A stretch of DNA of 64,000 nt from Flavobacteriales bacterium UBA6057 (GCA_002428995.1 DIYJ01000015.1:62001-126000), one strand, 5' to 3'; shown: positions 16,749 through 24,901, counted from the stretch's first letter. The notes: generated by a model from the letters alone, not told the origin. Numbers and translations are program-made.

Positions 16749-17681
16749 ATGAGGATATTTTTACTCTGTTTTCTGAGTTGTGTGGTTACACTGAGTGCTT
16801 CAAGATTAGAAGCACAAACTCAAATCAAGTTCTATACTACGATGGGCAACTTCGTAGTAACCATGTCAGATTCCCTGACTCCAATCACTTCCGGGAATTT
16901 CATTGATCTGGCAGATTCCGGGTATTATGATGGTGTGATTTTTCACCGCGTGATCGACAACTTCATGATACAGGGTGGCGATCCGACTGGTACTGGAACC
17001 GGTGGACCGGGCTACACCATTCCCGATGAGTTTGACAGCACAGGTACGCTCAGCAATGTGCAGCGAGCGATCGCCATGGCTAATACAGGGGCACCCAACA
17101 GCGGTGGCAGCCAGTTTTTCATCAACCTCGTCAACAACACCTACCTCGATTTTGATAATCCTCCCTTCACTTCGGCACATCCCATCTTCGGAATGGTGAC
17201 GGATAGTTTCGAGGTCGTGCAGGCGATTGGAGATGTGGCTGTAAATGGTCAGAATCGACCCATCGTGGATGTCGTCATGGACAGTTTACGCATCCTCGTG
17301 CCGATCGATACAACAATCGGTGATACCACTGTGAATGATACTACGATCAACGACACCACAGTGAATGACACGACCGTGAATGATTCCATCAACTCGATCG
17401 CTTTTGTCCAATCATCGCAGATGAAGGTGAAGGTATTTCCGAATCCCATCGCGGATATGGCGGTAGTTACGGTAGATGCACCAGTGGCTGGAGAAGCTCG
17501 CTTTGCAATCATGGATCAAATGGGAAGAGAGGTGAGTGCTTTCGAACGTCAGTTGAGGAAGGGGATGAACCGATTTACCGGCTTGGGCCTCGATCGAAGT
17601 TCTCTCAGTTCGGGGATCTATTTTCTAAGGATACAGTCTGGTGATTCCATCTCGCAGTTTCGGTTCATCATCACTGAGTAG
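16749..17681 (+). CDS. Secreted cyclophilin-type peptidyl-prolyl isomerase with T9SS domain
   Basis: 310 residues. A signal peptide (about 1-23) precedes a cyclophilin domain (about 25-185) with FHRVIDNFMIQGGDPTGTG and the FINLVNNTYLDF and HPIFGMV segments. A linker of at least five near-identical TxNDT units (about 195-215; DTTVNDTTIN and similar) follows, then a T9SS type A sorting domain (VKVFPNPIADMAVV ... SSGIYFLRIQSGD). It should catalyse proline isomerisation during folding of surface or extracellular proteins. Outer surface export of a cyclophilin, rather than retention in the periplasm, is inferred from the sorting domain. Confidence 0.92.
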   Translation: MRIFLLCFLSCVVTLSASRLEAQTQIKFYTTMGNFVVTMSDSLTPITSGNFIDLADSGYYDGVIFHRVIDNFMIQGGDPTGTGTGGPGYTIPDEFDSTGTLSNVQRAIAMANTGAPNSGGSQFFINLVNNTYLDFDNPPFTSAHPIFGMVTDSFEVVQAIGDVAVNGQNRPIVDVVMDSLRILVPIDTTIGDTTVNDTTINDTTVNDTTVNDSINSIAFVQSSQMKVKVFPNPIADMAVVTVDAPVAGEARFAIMDQMGREVSAFERQLRKGMNRFTGLGLDRSSLSSGIYFLRIQSGDSISQFRFIITE

Positions 17682-17744
17682 GGTTTCTGATTTGATTTAT
17701 AGTATGCTGAATTTCTGGTCTTTACGTCTCGTTTGTGTTCTTTA

Positions 17745-17784
17745 AACTGATTTTTCAGTTGTATAACTGATTTTTCAGTTATAC
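17745..17784 (+). promoter_or_regulatory. Tandem BlaI-type operators
   Basis: Two copies of AACTGATTTTTCAGTT, at 17745-17760 and 17765-17780, exactly 20 bases apart. The second extends to a perfect palindrome with 10-bp arms GTATAACTGA and TCAGTTATAC around TTTT (17761-17784). Both overlap the promoter of the BlaI gene, so the repressor very likely controls its own operon from here. Confidence 0.78.
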
Positions 17785-17789
17785 GTTTG
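17759..17789 (+). promoter_or_regulatory. Promoter of the blaI-M56 operon
   Basis: TTG at 17759-17761 (-33) and TACGTTTG at 17782-17789 (perfect TAnnTTTG, -7) are 20 bases apart. The -7 element ends only 4 bases before the BlaI ATG at 17794, so the transcript is predicted to be leaderless or nearly so. Confidence 0.65.
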
Positions 17790-17793
17790 CGGT

Positions 17794-18171
17794 ATGGAAT
17801 CATTAACGCAAACCGAAGAACGGATCATGCATGTTTTGTGGAAGCTGCGCTCAGCTTTTGTGAAGGATGTGATCCGGGAACTCCCCGATCCTAAGCCACC
17901 CTACAATACTGTTTCTTCTGTCATCAGATTGCTGGAAAAGAAGGGTTATGTAGATCATAAAGCCTACGGTAAAACTTACGAGTACTTTCCTGTTGTCCAG
18001 AAAAAGGAATATTCGAAACTGACCTTCAAAAAGCTACTGGGAAACTACTTCGATGGATCTTACAAGTCGCTGGTTTCTTTCATCGTGAAGGAGGAAGCAC
18101 TGACGGATGAGCAGATTCAGGAGCTGGAACAACTGATTGCCGAACAGAAAAAACAGACTCCAGATGCTTGA
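17794..18171 (+). CDS. BlaI/MecI-family transcriptional repressor
   Basis: 125 residues. The N-terminal winged helix (about 1-75) has LTQTEERIMHVLWKLRSAFVKDV and YNTVSSVIRLLEKKGYVDH, standard for BlaI/MecI/CopY repressors. The C-terminal helical dimerisation region (about 76-125) includes the NYFDGSYKSLVSF segment near which M56 proteases cut. It represses its own operon until the co-encoded M56 sensor protease inactivates it. It overlaps the next gene by 8 bases, and twin operators lie directly upstream. Confidence 0.93.
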   Translation: MESLTQTEERIMHVLWKLRSAFVKDVIRELPDPKPPYNTVSSVIRLLEKKGYVDHKAYGKTYEYFPVVQKKEYSKLTFKKLLGNYFDGSYKSLVSFIVKEEALTDEQIQELEQLIAEQKKQTPDA

Positions 18172-20104
18172 GCTTATTCACCATCACGGCCTTCTGGAGT
18201 TCCTGCTCGAGGCCAATGTAGCCATGGCCTGTTTCATTGCTTTCTACCTCCTGGTATTGAGAAAGCTCACGCATTTTGCATGGCATCGGGCTTATATTCT
18301 CGTAATGCTGGTGGCCAGTCTGGCCGTTGCCGGTGTGAGCATTACAACGGTCACCACCGTTTACCAGGCTCCATCTCCGAGCGTTCCCCTGGAGTTGGAA
18401 TCTCCTTCAGAAGTTCCTCTTGAACCGGAAGTAGCGGCTGATCAAACAAAGCCTTGGTGGACCCCGCTGCTAGACATCATTGAATCTCCGCAGGCAGTCA
18501 TCGCGGCAGTCTTTTGGCTGGGTTCTGCAGTTTTCGCGATTCGCTTTTGTGCGCTTCTGCTGGTATTAACCGTCCGATTGAGCAGAGCATCGCAGCACGA
18601 TTCTGGTTTCTACATCAGTAGCGCCTTCCCGTCTGCTTTTGCATTTTTTCAACGCATCTACCTTCCAGCGAGCTTCTTGCAGCTGCAAGAGGCGGACTTG
18701 AAATGGGTCATCGCTCACGAGCAGACTCATGCGCGGCTCGGTCATTCATTTGATAGCCTCTTGCTCGAGTTGCTCAAACCCCTGTTTTGGTACAACCCTC
18801 TGTACTGGTGGTTGCAAGGCGAACTGAAGTCTGTTCACGAGTTCCAGGTGGATGCTTCCATTGCTTCCAATGGCCAGGAACACTCTTACAGCAAGCTGCT
18901 ACTCAAGCTTACTTCTGATCAACGTTCCGTTGGTTTCGTTCACCCGTTTTCCATGCGATCCCTCAAGCAACGCATTCTTAAGATTCATCAACAACCATCC
19001 TCTAACATGAAAAAAGCACGGTTCCTACTCATGCTACCCCTTCTCGGAGGGCTTTTCTACGCCTTTTCCTTCCAATCGGAAGAGCGCATTGTAGTCCTTC
19101 CCTCAGGTGTCTCCGAAGAACTATCGAATGAAGTTCAGTTCGTTCTGCCCATAGCCAGCGAGCAAATCACACGCTTCAGCTCCTATGGCTGGAGAATACA
19201 TCCTCTGGACAGAGACCGTCAGCATCACGATGGCATTGACTTGGTTGCAAAACTCGGAACCGAGGTCGTTTCCATTGCATCCGGAAAAGTGATTAAAGTG
19301 ACTCCCAATGATTCGAAGTATGGCCGGCAGGTAGTGGTGGAGCATGCGCAAGGTTTCGTTTCCCGGTATGCGCATTTAAACAAGACCATTGCAAGCGTGG
19401 GTGACTCGGTGAACGCTGGGGCGGTCATTGGTTTATGTGGCACCACTGGCGTAAGCACCGGACCGCACCTTCACCTGGAAATTCGTAAGGATGGTGAGCT
19501 GCAGGATCCTGAAAAGTATCTGCCGGAGATTGGGAAGTCAGATTCGAGGCCGATGAAAAAGGAATCGTTCACAGTCATTATTGATGCCGGGCATGGTGGC
19601 CAGGATCCCGGGCAGGTAGTGAATGGCCGCAAAGAAAAAGAGCTGTCACTTGGATATGCGCAGGCGCTGCGTGAGGAGCTTGAGCAAAGAGGGTTTAAAG
19701 TTGCAATGACGCGGGATGATGACGAGTTCCTGACGTTGAAGCATCGCGCAGAACTCACAGGCAATCATAAGCAGGCATTGTTCATTTCCTTGCACTTTAA
19801 TGCCAGCGAGGCTGCTTCCGCGAGCGGAATGGAAATCTTCATTCCAGGGACTGCTCACCAGCATGCCGAGGAAAGCGAAGACTTTGCAAGCTCTTTGAAT
19901 TCAGAGCTTGCCGCTGCAGAGCTCGATCACCGAGGAGTGAAAAGGGCCGAGTTCATGGTTCTTAGAGATGCCAAATGTCCGGCAGCGCTGGTGGAATTGG
20001 GTTTCATGACCGCAGAAGAAGAGATGCAGAGAGTGCTGTCAGCGCAGTACCAGGAAAAGGTGGTGAATGCTATTGCACGCAGCGTAGAAGAATATGTGAA
20101 CTAG
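18164..20104 (+). CDS. M56 sensor protease fused to M23 and amidase_3 wall hydrolases
   Basis: 646 residues. Residues 1-285 form a BlaR1-like M56 metalloprotease with helices near 15-35, 45-65 and 110-135 and the zinc motif H185-E-Q-T-H189, followed by a helix near 290-305. Next comes an M23 endopeptidase domain (about 325-460) with H355-x3-D359 and H435-x-H437. Last is an N-acetylmuramoyl-L-alanine amidase (amidase_3, about 470-646) with D474-A-G-H477, H544 and E611. Both hydrolase active sites look intact. The start overlaps blaI, so the pair is an operon. A protease that senses wall state and carries wall-cutting domains is expected in the inner membrane with the hydrolases in the periplasm. 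M56 with M23 is known in Bacteroidota; the added amidase is unusual. Confidence 0.9.
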   Translation: MLELIHHHGLLEFLLEANVAMACFIAFYLLVLRKLTHFAWHRAYILVMLVASLAVAGVSITTVTTVYQAPSPSVPLELESPSEVPLEPEVAADQTKPWWTPLLDIIESPQAVIAAVFWLGSAVFAIRFCALLLVLTVRLSRASQHDSGFYISSAFPSAFAFFQRIYLPASFLQLQEADLKWVIAHEQTHARLGHSFDSLLLELLKPLFWYNPLYWWLQGELKSVHEFQVDASIASNGQEHSYSKLLLKLTSDQRSVGFVHPFSMRSLKQRILKIHQQPSSNMKKARFLLMLPLLGGLFYAFSFQSEERIVVLPSGVSEELSNEVQFVLPIASEQITRFSSYGWRIHPLDRDRQHHDGIDLVAKLGTEVVSIASGKVIKVTPNDSKYGRQVVVEHAQGFVSRYAHLNKTIASVGDSVNAGAVIGLCGTTGVSTGPHLHLEIRKDGELQDPEKYLPEIGKSDSRPMKKESFTVIIDAGHGGQDPGQVVNGRKEKELSLGYAQALREELEQRGFKVAMTRDDDEFLTLKHRAELTGNHKQALFISLHFNASEAASASGMEIFIPGTAHQHAEESEDFASSLNSELAAAELDHRGVKRAEFMVLRDAKCPAALVELGFMTAEEEMQRVLSAQYQEKVVNAIARSVEEYVN

Positions 20105-20145
20105 TGCCGGTCGGTGATTCGTTGGAAGGTGCCACCTTTGACGAT

Positions 20146-20811
20146 ATGGACGAATCAACCATCAAAATCATCGCAGGTCACCTGCGCAAACCCGAGGGAG
20201 AAGAGGGCGCCAATGTTGGCGAACTCATGAACATCGGCAACCGAACCATCAACGAAGACACCATGCGGCTGCTTCACCTGCGCGCCAACGATCGCGTGCT
20301 GGAAGTGGGCATGGGCAACGGGCATTTTGTGGAGCGCATTTTGGGAGCTGCGGATGGTGTAACCTATGCCGGGTGCGACTACTCAGATGTGATGGTAAAG
20401 GAAGCAGAGAAACGCAACAAGGCTTCGATCAACGCTGGTGTTGCTAGCTTCCATTGCGGATCAGCCGTTGATATGCCCTACCGCAACACAGAGTTTGACT
20501 TGATTTTTACGGTCAACACTATCTACTTCTGGGATGAGCCGGAGGCAGTGCTCAGGGAGTTCAAGCGTGTGCTCAAACCGAATGGCCGTTTGATGATAGC
20601 CTTCCGTCCCGAAAATGTGATGAAACTCTATCCCATGACACGCTACAACTTTCATTTCTGGGATACGGACACCGTCACCGAGTTGGTGCAGGAGCGTGGC
20701 TTTAAAGTGACAGATGCTGAACACCACATTGAACCGCCATCTGAGGATTTGGAAGGGAATTCCATCAGAGCTGAAAACATTGTTCTCACTGCCATTCGAC
20801 TTCCTGATTGA
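20146..20811 (+). CDS. SAM-dependent methyltransferase (class I)
   Basis: 221 residues from the ATG at 20146. The Rossmann-fold motif I is VLEVGMGNGHF (about residues 45-55); motif II follows around YAGCDYS. FDLIFTVNTIYFWDEPEAVL and FKRVLKPNGRLMIAF are motifs IV and V/VI of the ubiE/methyltransferase_11 type. Substrate is unknown. It is 41 bases from the M56 fusion on the same strand, so it could be cotranscribed, although a link to the wall-sensing operon is not evident. Longer in-frame starts reach into the upstream gene and are rejected. Confidence 0.88.
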   Translation: MDESTIKIIAGHLRKPEGEEGANVGELMNIGNRTINEDTMRLLHLRANDRVLEVGMGNGHFVERILGAADGVTYAGCDYSDVMVKEAEKRNKASINAGVASFHCGSAVDMPYRNTEFDLIFTVNTIYFWDEPEAVLREFKRVLKPNGRLMIAFRPENVMKLYPMTRYNFHFWDTDTVTELVQERGFKVTDAEHHIEPPSEDLEGNSIRAENIVLTAIRLPD

Positions 20812-20883
20812 TCCGCGCTGGATTTCCAGTATTTAAAAGACTGTGGCTCTCACACAGGTCATTGAAAATACCCTAAATGTGGT

Positions 20884-20915
20884 ATTGATGCGCCTAAATA
20901 CCGAAGGTATGTTTG
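20884..20915 (+). promoter_or_regulatory. Promoter for the candidate structured RNA
   Basis: ATTG at 20884-20887 and TATGTTTG at 20908-20915 (TAnnTTTG) are 20 bases apart, the Bacteroidota primary sigma spacing. An inverted repeat GGTATT (20881-20886) and AATACC (20897-20902) overlaps the -33 box. A transcript start near 20920 would place a 7-bp hairpin at its 5' end. Confidence 0.5.
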
Positions 20916-20919
20916 TCGT

Positions 20920-21091
20920 GTTATTTAGAAAGAGTCTAAATAAAGAAACAAGGTCTTCTAACTCTTTCCTGTAACGAGGAAGACTACATAACAATTGGTT
21001 TGGTACTTATCACCGTGAGGCGGATAAGTTTCGAGGATGATGCCCGGGAGGACGCTCTTGCGGCATTGTTCTTTTGTAGTCACCTTGTCTC
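20920..21091 (+). ncRNA. Candidate structured non-coding RNA
   Basis: No credible frame is seen between the methyltransferase and the fic stop, but nested pairing is strong. A 5' hairpin has ATTTAGA (20923-20929) with TCTAAAT (20935-20941). P1 pairs 20945-20954 with 21082-21091 (9 of 10; core ACAAGGT/ACCTTGT). Inside it: a hairpin TTCCT/AGGAA (20966-20970 with 20977-20981), P2 GACTACA/TGTAGTC (20982-20988 with 21075-21081), P3 ACAAT/ATTGT (20991-20995 with 21065-21069), and a hairpin of 9 pairs in two parts (21005-21010 with 21024-21029, and CCG/CGG at 21013-21015 with 21021-21023). P1 and P2 share a contiguous 3' strand, giving a three-way junction. I match it to no known RNA family. The strand is chosen from the promoter upstream. 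Confidence 0.55.
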
Positions 21092-21092
21092 G

Positions 21093-22163
21093 TTAATCAA
21101 TGGCGCCTAGAATGCCGAATAGTTGATGGTTGACGTAGTAGCTATTCCTGCCAATTTTCACCTTTGTCAGAACATCTATGTCGCATAGCGCTTCGAGGTA
21201 CCGAGTCGCAGTAATTCTTGAAACTCCCAGGTCTTGTTGAACCAATGTGATTCTTGTATAAGGATGCCTGAAGAGATTGTTAAGTAGGTCCTGACTGTAG
21301 ATCTTTGGTTGTTGATCGCGAAGACTGTTTTTGACTTTTTGCATTGTCAGCTTTATCTCGCCAATGAGAGCTATAGTTTCCAGAGACGTTTGTTCTACCG
21401 CGTTTAGCATGTACAATACCCATGGCTCCCAGTTTTGGGAATCGCGTGTCGACTGCAAGAGATGATAGTACTCCTCGCGATGTTTGATGATATAGCGGCT
21501 TAGATAAAGAACGGGCATAGAAAGCAGCTTTTCTTTAATCAAATAGAGTAGATTTATAATACGTCCTGTTCTTCCATTGCCATCATAGAATGGGTGGATG
21601 CTCTCAAATTGATGATGAATGAGTGCCATCTTAACGAGTGGGTCGACATCATAAGTAGGCTCATTGTTGATAAATTTTTCCAGGTTACTCAGCAAGCTCA
21701 TAATATCTCCATGGTTTTGTGGAGGTTCATATACAACCTTATTGGTGAGTTCGTCTTTCAGAACTGTTCCCGGTACCTTGCGAATGCCCGCGTTATTCCC
21801 TTCTATGATTTCTTGAATCTCTATGATCAGATTGAGCGAAATGATTCCCTGATCACGGACATGTGAATAACCTCGTTTCAGTGCCTTGGCGTAGCGATGC
21901 ACCTCTTTAGCTGCAGCCGAGGAAAAAACTCGTAATTGTTGACCGCTCTGGTAAAGCTCATCATGTGTGGTTACAATATTCTCGATTTCCGAACTGTCTT
22001 TTGCTTCTTGCAGTGAGAGTGTATCGATTAAGATGTTCTCGTTCGGGATTGTTTTGGCGACACCTTTGAGCTCAGCAAGGCAAGCTCGCACTGTGGCAAG
22101 TCGTTTGAGAACTTTGCGGGTTTCAATGCTTTCTATGTTGACTGATGGTGGAAATGGATGCAT
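21093..22163 (-). CDS. Fic-domain protein, class II, with winged helix
   Basis: 356 residues. The Fic core is H190-P-F-x-D-G-N-G-R198-T-G-R201, the intact AMPylation motif. An N-terminal helix carries S57-S-E-I-E61-N62, matching the class II inhibitory motif [ST]-x3-E-[GN], so activity should be autoinhibited. The C-terminal 70 residues (about 290-356; VQQDLGVSRITATRYLEAL) form a winged helix that may bind DNA. It likely transfers AMP to a target protein or to itself in the cytoplasm. It stands alone; upstream lies a set of ATACA/TGTAT half-sites at about 20-bp spacing, suggesting autoregulation. Confidence 0.92.
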   Translation of the reverse strand: MHPFPPSVNIESIETRKVLKRLATVRACLAELKGVAKTIPNENILIDTLSLQEAKDSSEIENIVTTHDELYQSGQQLRVFSSAAAKEVHRYAKALKRGYSHVRDQGIISLNLIIEIQEIIEGNNAGIRKVPGTVLKDELTNKVVYEPPQNHGDIMSLLSNLEKFINNEPTYDVDPLVKMALIHHQFESIHPFYDGNGRTGRIINLLYLIKEKLLSMPVLYLSRYIIKHREEYYHLLQSTRDSQNWEPWVLYMLNAVEQTSLETIALIGEIKLTMQKVKNSLRDQQPKIYSQDLLNNLFRHPYTRITLVQQDLGVSRITATRYLEALCDIDVLTKVKIGRNSYYVNHQLFGILGAID

Positions 22164-22179
22164 TCACGAATACCGTTGA

Positions 22180-22267
22180 TATACATATTCGAATGACATG
22201 TATGCTTTGTGTCATAAAACTATACACTTCTTGAATCATATGTATACTAAAAGGTGAATTTGTATAC
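22180..22267 (-). promoter_or_regulatory. Phased TATACA/TGTATA half-sites upstream of fic
   Basis: Five related units: TATACAT (22180), TGTATGC (22199), TATACAC (22221), TGTATAC (22241) and TGTATAC (22261), with spacings of 19, 22, 20 and 20 bases, about two helical turns. They fill the gap upstream of fic. The divergent arrangement of half-sites and the winged helix in Fic suggest a cooperative autoregulatory operator. Confidence 0.5.
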
Positions 22268-22299
22268 TTTATAACACATTGTAACGGAGACTCAGAATC

Positions 22300-23331
22300 T
22301 CATCTCCGTACCCAACAAAGCTCAGAATGACCAAGATTCAGCTCAATTCCTACTAAATCGCCCACAGATATTCCTGCATTAATTTCTACCCTGACATCGA
22401 TGGAGTGCATGCCTTTGCGACACCGCACCGAACGGCTCGCTCCGGCAAAAAGTACAGACGAGACCTTCCATTCTCCATTTGACTTTAGAGTCAGGTGTTC
22501 AGGCCTGAGCATGAGTTCAATCTCTTTGCCTGCAGCCTGACCGTGAGCATGCGCCAATGTTCCCAACACACATTCGAAACCGTCCTGCTTCGTGGTGCCG
22601 TGCAGAACATTCACTTCACCCGTGACCCGAGCTACCTCGGCAGTCTTGGGATGTCGATAGAGTTCTGCCGGACTTCCTGATTGATGCAGCTTACCATCCG
22701 CTAACACTCCAATGTGACTGGCGATGGCAAAGGCGTCTTTCACATCGTGCACGACCATGAGCGCTGAGATACCGCACTGATGAATCACTTCTGCCATGTC
22801 AAGGCGCATCTGCTGTTTGAGGGTTTCATCAACATTGCTGAAGGGTTCGTCCAGCAGCAACAGGGTTGGCTCAGCGGCCAGTGCTCTTGCGAGCGCTACA
22901 CGCTGCTGCTGACCTCCGCTGAGCTGATGTGGGTAGCGATGAGTGAGATGCTCTACCGAGCAAAGTGACAAGTACTTGTGAATGCGCTCATTTTGAACCT
23001 GTTTGCTCAGTTTCGAGATGCCAAAGCGCACATTCTGTTCTACCGTCAGGTGAGGAAACAATGCATAATCCTGAAACAAGAAGCCCACCTGCCGGTCAGA
23101 AGGATTGATGGACGTTTGCTTGTCAAACACCGGTTTGGACTGAATGGCGATGGTTCCTCCATCTGCCTGCTCCAACCCCGCAACGCAGCGCAGCAAGGTT
23201 GTTTTGCCGCTACCACTAGGGCCAATTAAAGCACCAATGCTCTTACTCGGTAGGGCAAAAGAAACCTCATCAAGGGCCTTCACCCCGTTGGAAAAGACTT
23301 TGGTAATGTGGCGAATGTCAAGCGCGTTCAT
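22300..23331 (-). CDS. ABC transporter ATP-binding protein, ferric-iron type (FbpC-like)
   Basis: 343 residues. Walker A GPSGSGKTTLL (about 37-47), Q-loop, signature LSGGQQQRVALARAL (about 137-151), Walker B LLLLDEPFSNV and the H-loop MVVHDV are all present. The C-terminal part (about 245-343) is a TOBE domain typical of Fe3+, sulfate or spermidine/putrescine importers. The start overlaps the end of the permease gene by 14 bases. With the two-domain permease it should import Fe3+ (or a related anion complex) using ATP. No periplasmic binding protein gene is found near it. Confidence 0.88.
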   Translation of the reverse strand: MNALDIRHITKVFSNGVKALDEVSFALPSKSIGALIGPSGSGKTTLLRCVAGLEQADGGTIAIQSKPVFDKQTSINPSDRQVGFLFQDYALFPHLTVEQNVRFGISKLSKQVQNERIHKYLSLCSVEHLTHRYPHQLSGGQQQRVALARALAAEPTLLLLDEPFSNVDETLKQQMRLDMAEVIHQCGISALMVVHDVKDAFAIASHIGVLADGKLHQSGSPAELYRHPKTAEVARVTGEVNVLHGTTKQDGFECVLGTLAHAHGQAAGKEIELMLRPEHLTLKSNGEWKVSSVLFAGASRSVRCRKGMHSIDVRVEINAGISVGDLVGIELNLGHSELCWVRR

Positions 23332-24901
23332 TCAGGCGTTGGTCAATGATTCGTAAAACAATAACGGAGAAGGTACCCAGCAACACAATTGTCAACGAGG
23401 GCAGGGAAGCCTTGTAAAAAGCACCTTCCGTGTCCATCATTACAAAAGCTTTTACCGCGAGAGTCTCCTGGTTGAAGCGTTGAAACAGCATCGTGAGCGG
23501 GAGTTCCTTGCACACATCTACAAATACGATGAGAATACCTCCCAAAATAGCCTTGGAAGACTGTGGGAGTACTACTTGAAAAAGACTGCTCAGCCTACTT
23601 CTTCCCAGTACCAAACCAGCCTCCAGCTGACTGAGCGGAATTTTTCTGAAACTGCCATCTACCGCGTTGAAGGCAACACTTTGATAGCGCATGCAATAGG
23701 CCGCAATCAGAAGCCCGGCAGTGCCTGTCATCAAAACATTCATCGATTGATTGATCCATGCCACCGGGATGAGGATGCCAATTCCAACGATAGCTGCCGG
23801 AATGCTGTAACCCAGGTTGGCGATGAAGGAGAGCTTGCTCAGCGGAGAGCGGGCGAACTGATAGTTGAACGAACTCAGCAATACAGCGGTCACTATCAGG
23901 ATCAGGGATGCGGAAAAAGCCAACAGAAAGGTGTATCCGGTAACTTGTAAAAAGTCTTCGTCCATGGCATATTCCAGGCTGTTGCCCGCCCAGCTAAGCA
24001 TCTGAGCTACAGGAAAGACAAAGCCGAGCAACAGCGGTGCGAGACAAACGATCACCAGGAGCGGCCGCCTGGAAGAAATAATCGAAGGAGAAGACACTTT
24101 TTTGAAGCGATCATCTAAGCGAACCTTTCTGCGCTGACGATACTCTAGGAAGAGTAAAAGGCCCACTAATAGCAAAGCAACCAGCGCGTGAGAAACAGAG
24201 CTCGTCAGGTTTCGTGGGTCCCAGTTCCGGATGATTTCCGTTGTGTAAGTATGAATGCCAAAATAAGCCGGAGCACCATATTCGTTCAGTACCTCCAGCG
24301 AAACGAGCAACAAACCACCAATGATGGCTGTGCGGTGCAGCGGCAGAATAGTTCGAAGCAGTTGATGAGGTCTGCGTCTTCCGCTGATCAGGGCTACTTC
24401 CAAGAGACTTGTGCTCTGTAGCTTGAGCGATGCTCTCAAAGGTGTATAGACATATGGAAACAGGACCAAACCCATGAGCAACGCCAGCACCGGCAGGTTG
24501 GCAGGATCGAGATGGACTCCAGTCCATTGATCCAGCGTTCCAAAAGGCCCAAAAAAGCCTTTGGAAATGTAGGCCATCACATACGCTGGAACGGTGAGAG
24601 GAAGGATCATCAACCAATCCAGCCACTCGCGCAGCGGGAACCGATAGAAAGTGACCACCCAGGCGGTTGAAATACCAAATATCAGTGCCCAAATTCCAGT
24701 CATGAAGACGAGGAGCAAGCTGTTCAGAGAGCTTTCAGAAAGGATTACCGAGCCCATCAACTGAATCACATCCGGCCTGAACTGTGTCAAAATGCCAACC
24801 ACGGGAATGAAGAGGAAGATCAGCAAGGCCAGCAGAGCGTAGGGCCAACCCGTGCTCCAAAGTCGTTTTTGATCGGCCGTGATGTGAAAGCTCCGCTGCA
24901 T
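23318..24901 (-). CDS. ABC transporter permease, ferric-iron type (FbpB-like)
   Basis: 527 residues from the ATG at 24901 (MQRSFHITADQ). It has two tandem permease halves (about 20-260 and 290-525), each with about six helices, and the EAA-type loop LEVALISGRRRPHQLL in the first and LEAGLVLGRSRLSSLFQ in the second. This double-permease layout is the hallmark of the Fbp/Sfu ferric importers. The longer frame upstream would read through the divergent DAHP-synthase promoter region and is rejected. It forms an operon with the downstream ATPase gene. Confidence 0.9.
   Translation of the reverse strand: MQRSFHITADQKRLWSTGWPYALLALLIFLFIPVVGILTQFRPDVIQLMGSVILSESSLNSLLLVFMTGIWALIFGISTAWVVTFYRFPLREWLDWLMILPLTVPAYVMAYISKGFFGPFGTLDQWTGVHLDPANLPVLALLMGLVLFPYVYTPLRASLKLQSTSLLEVALISGRRRPHQLLRTILPLHRTAIIGGLLLVSLEVLNEYGAPAYFGIHTYTTEIIRNWDPRNLTSSVSHALVALLLVGLLLFLEYRQRRKVRLDDRFKKVSSPSIISSRRPLLVIVCLAPLLLGFVFPVAQMLSWAGNSLEYAMDEDFLQVTGYTFLLAFSASLILIVTAVLLSSFNYQFARSPLSKLSFIANLGYSIPAAIVGIGILIPVAWINQSMNVLMTGTAGLLIAAYCMRYQSVAFNAVDGSFRKIPLSQLEAGLVLGRSRLSSLFQVVLPQSSKAILGGILIVFVDVCKELPLTMLFQRFNQETLAVKAFVMMDTEGAFYKASLPSLTIVLLGTFSVIVLRIIDQRLNERA

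Noticed and set aside
20812..21092. Candidate RNA considered as RNase P RNA, tmRNA or SRP RNA
   Set aside because: It is too short for RNase P, lacks a tRNA-like end for tmRNA, and lacks the conserved SRP loop sequence.
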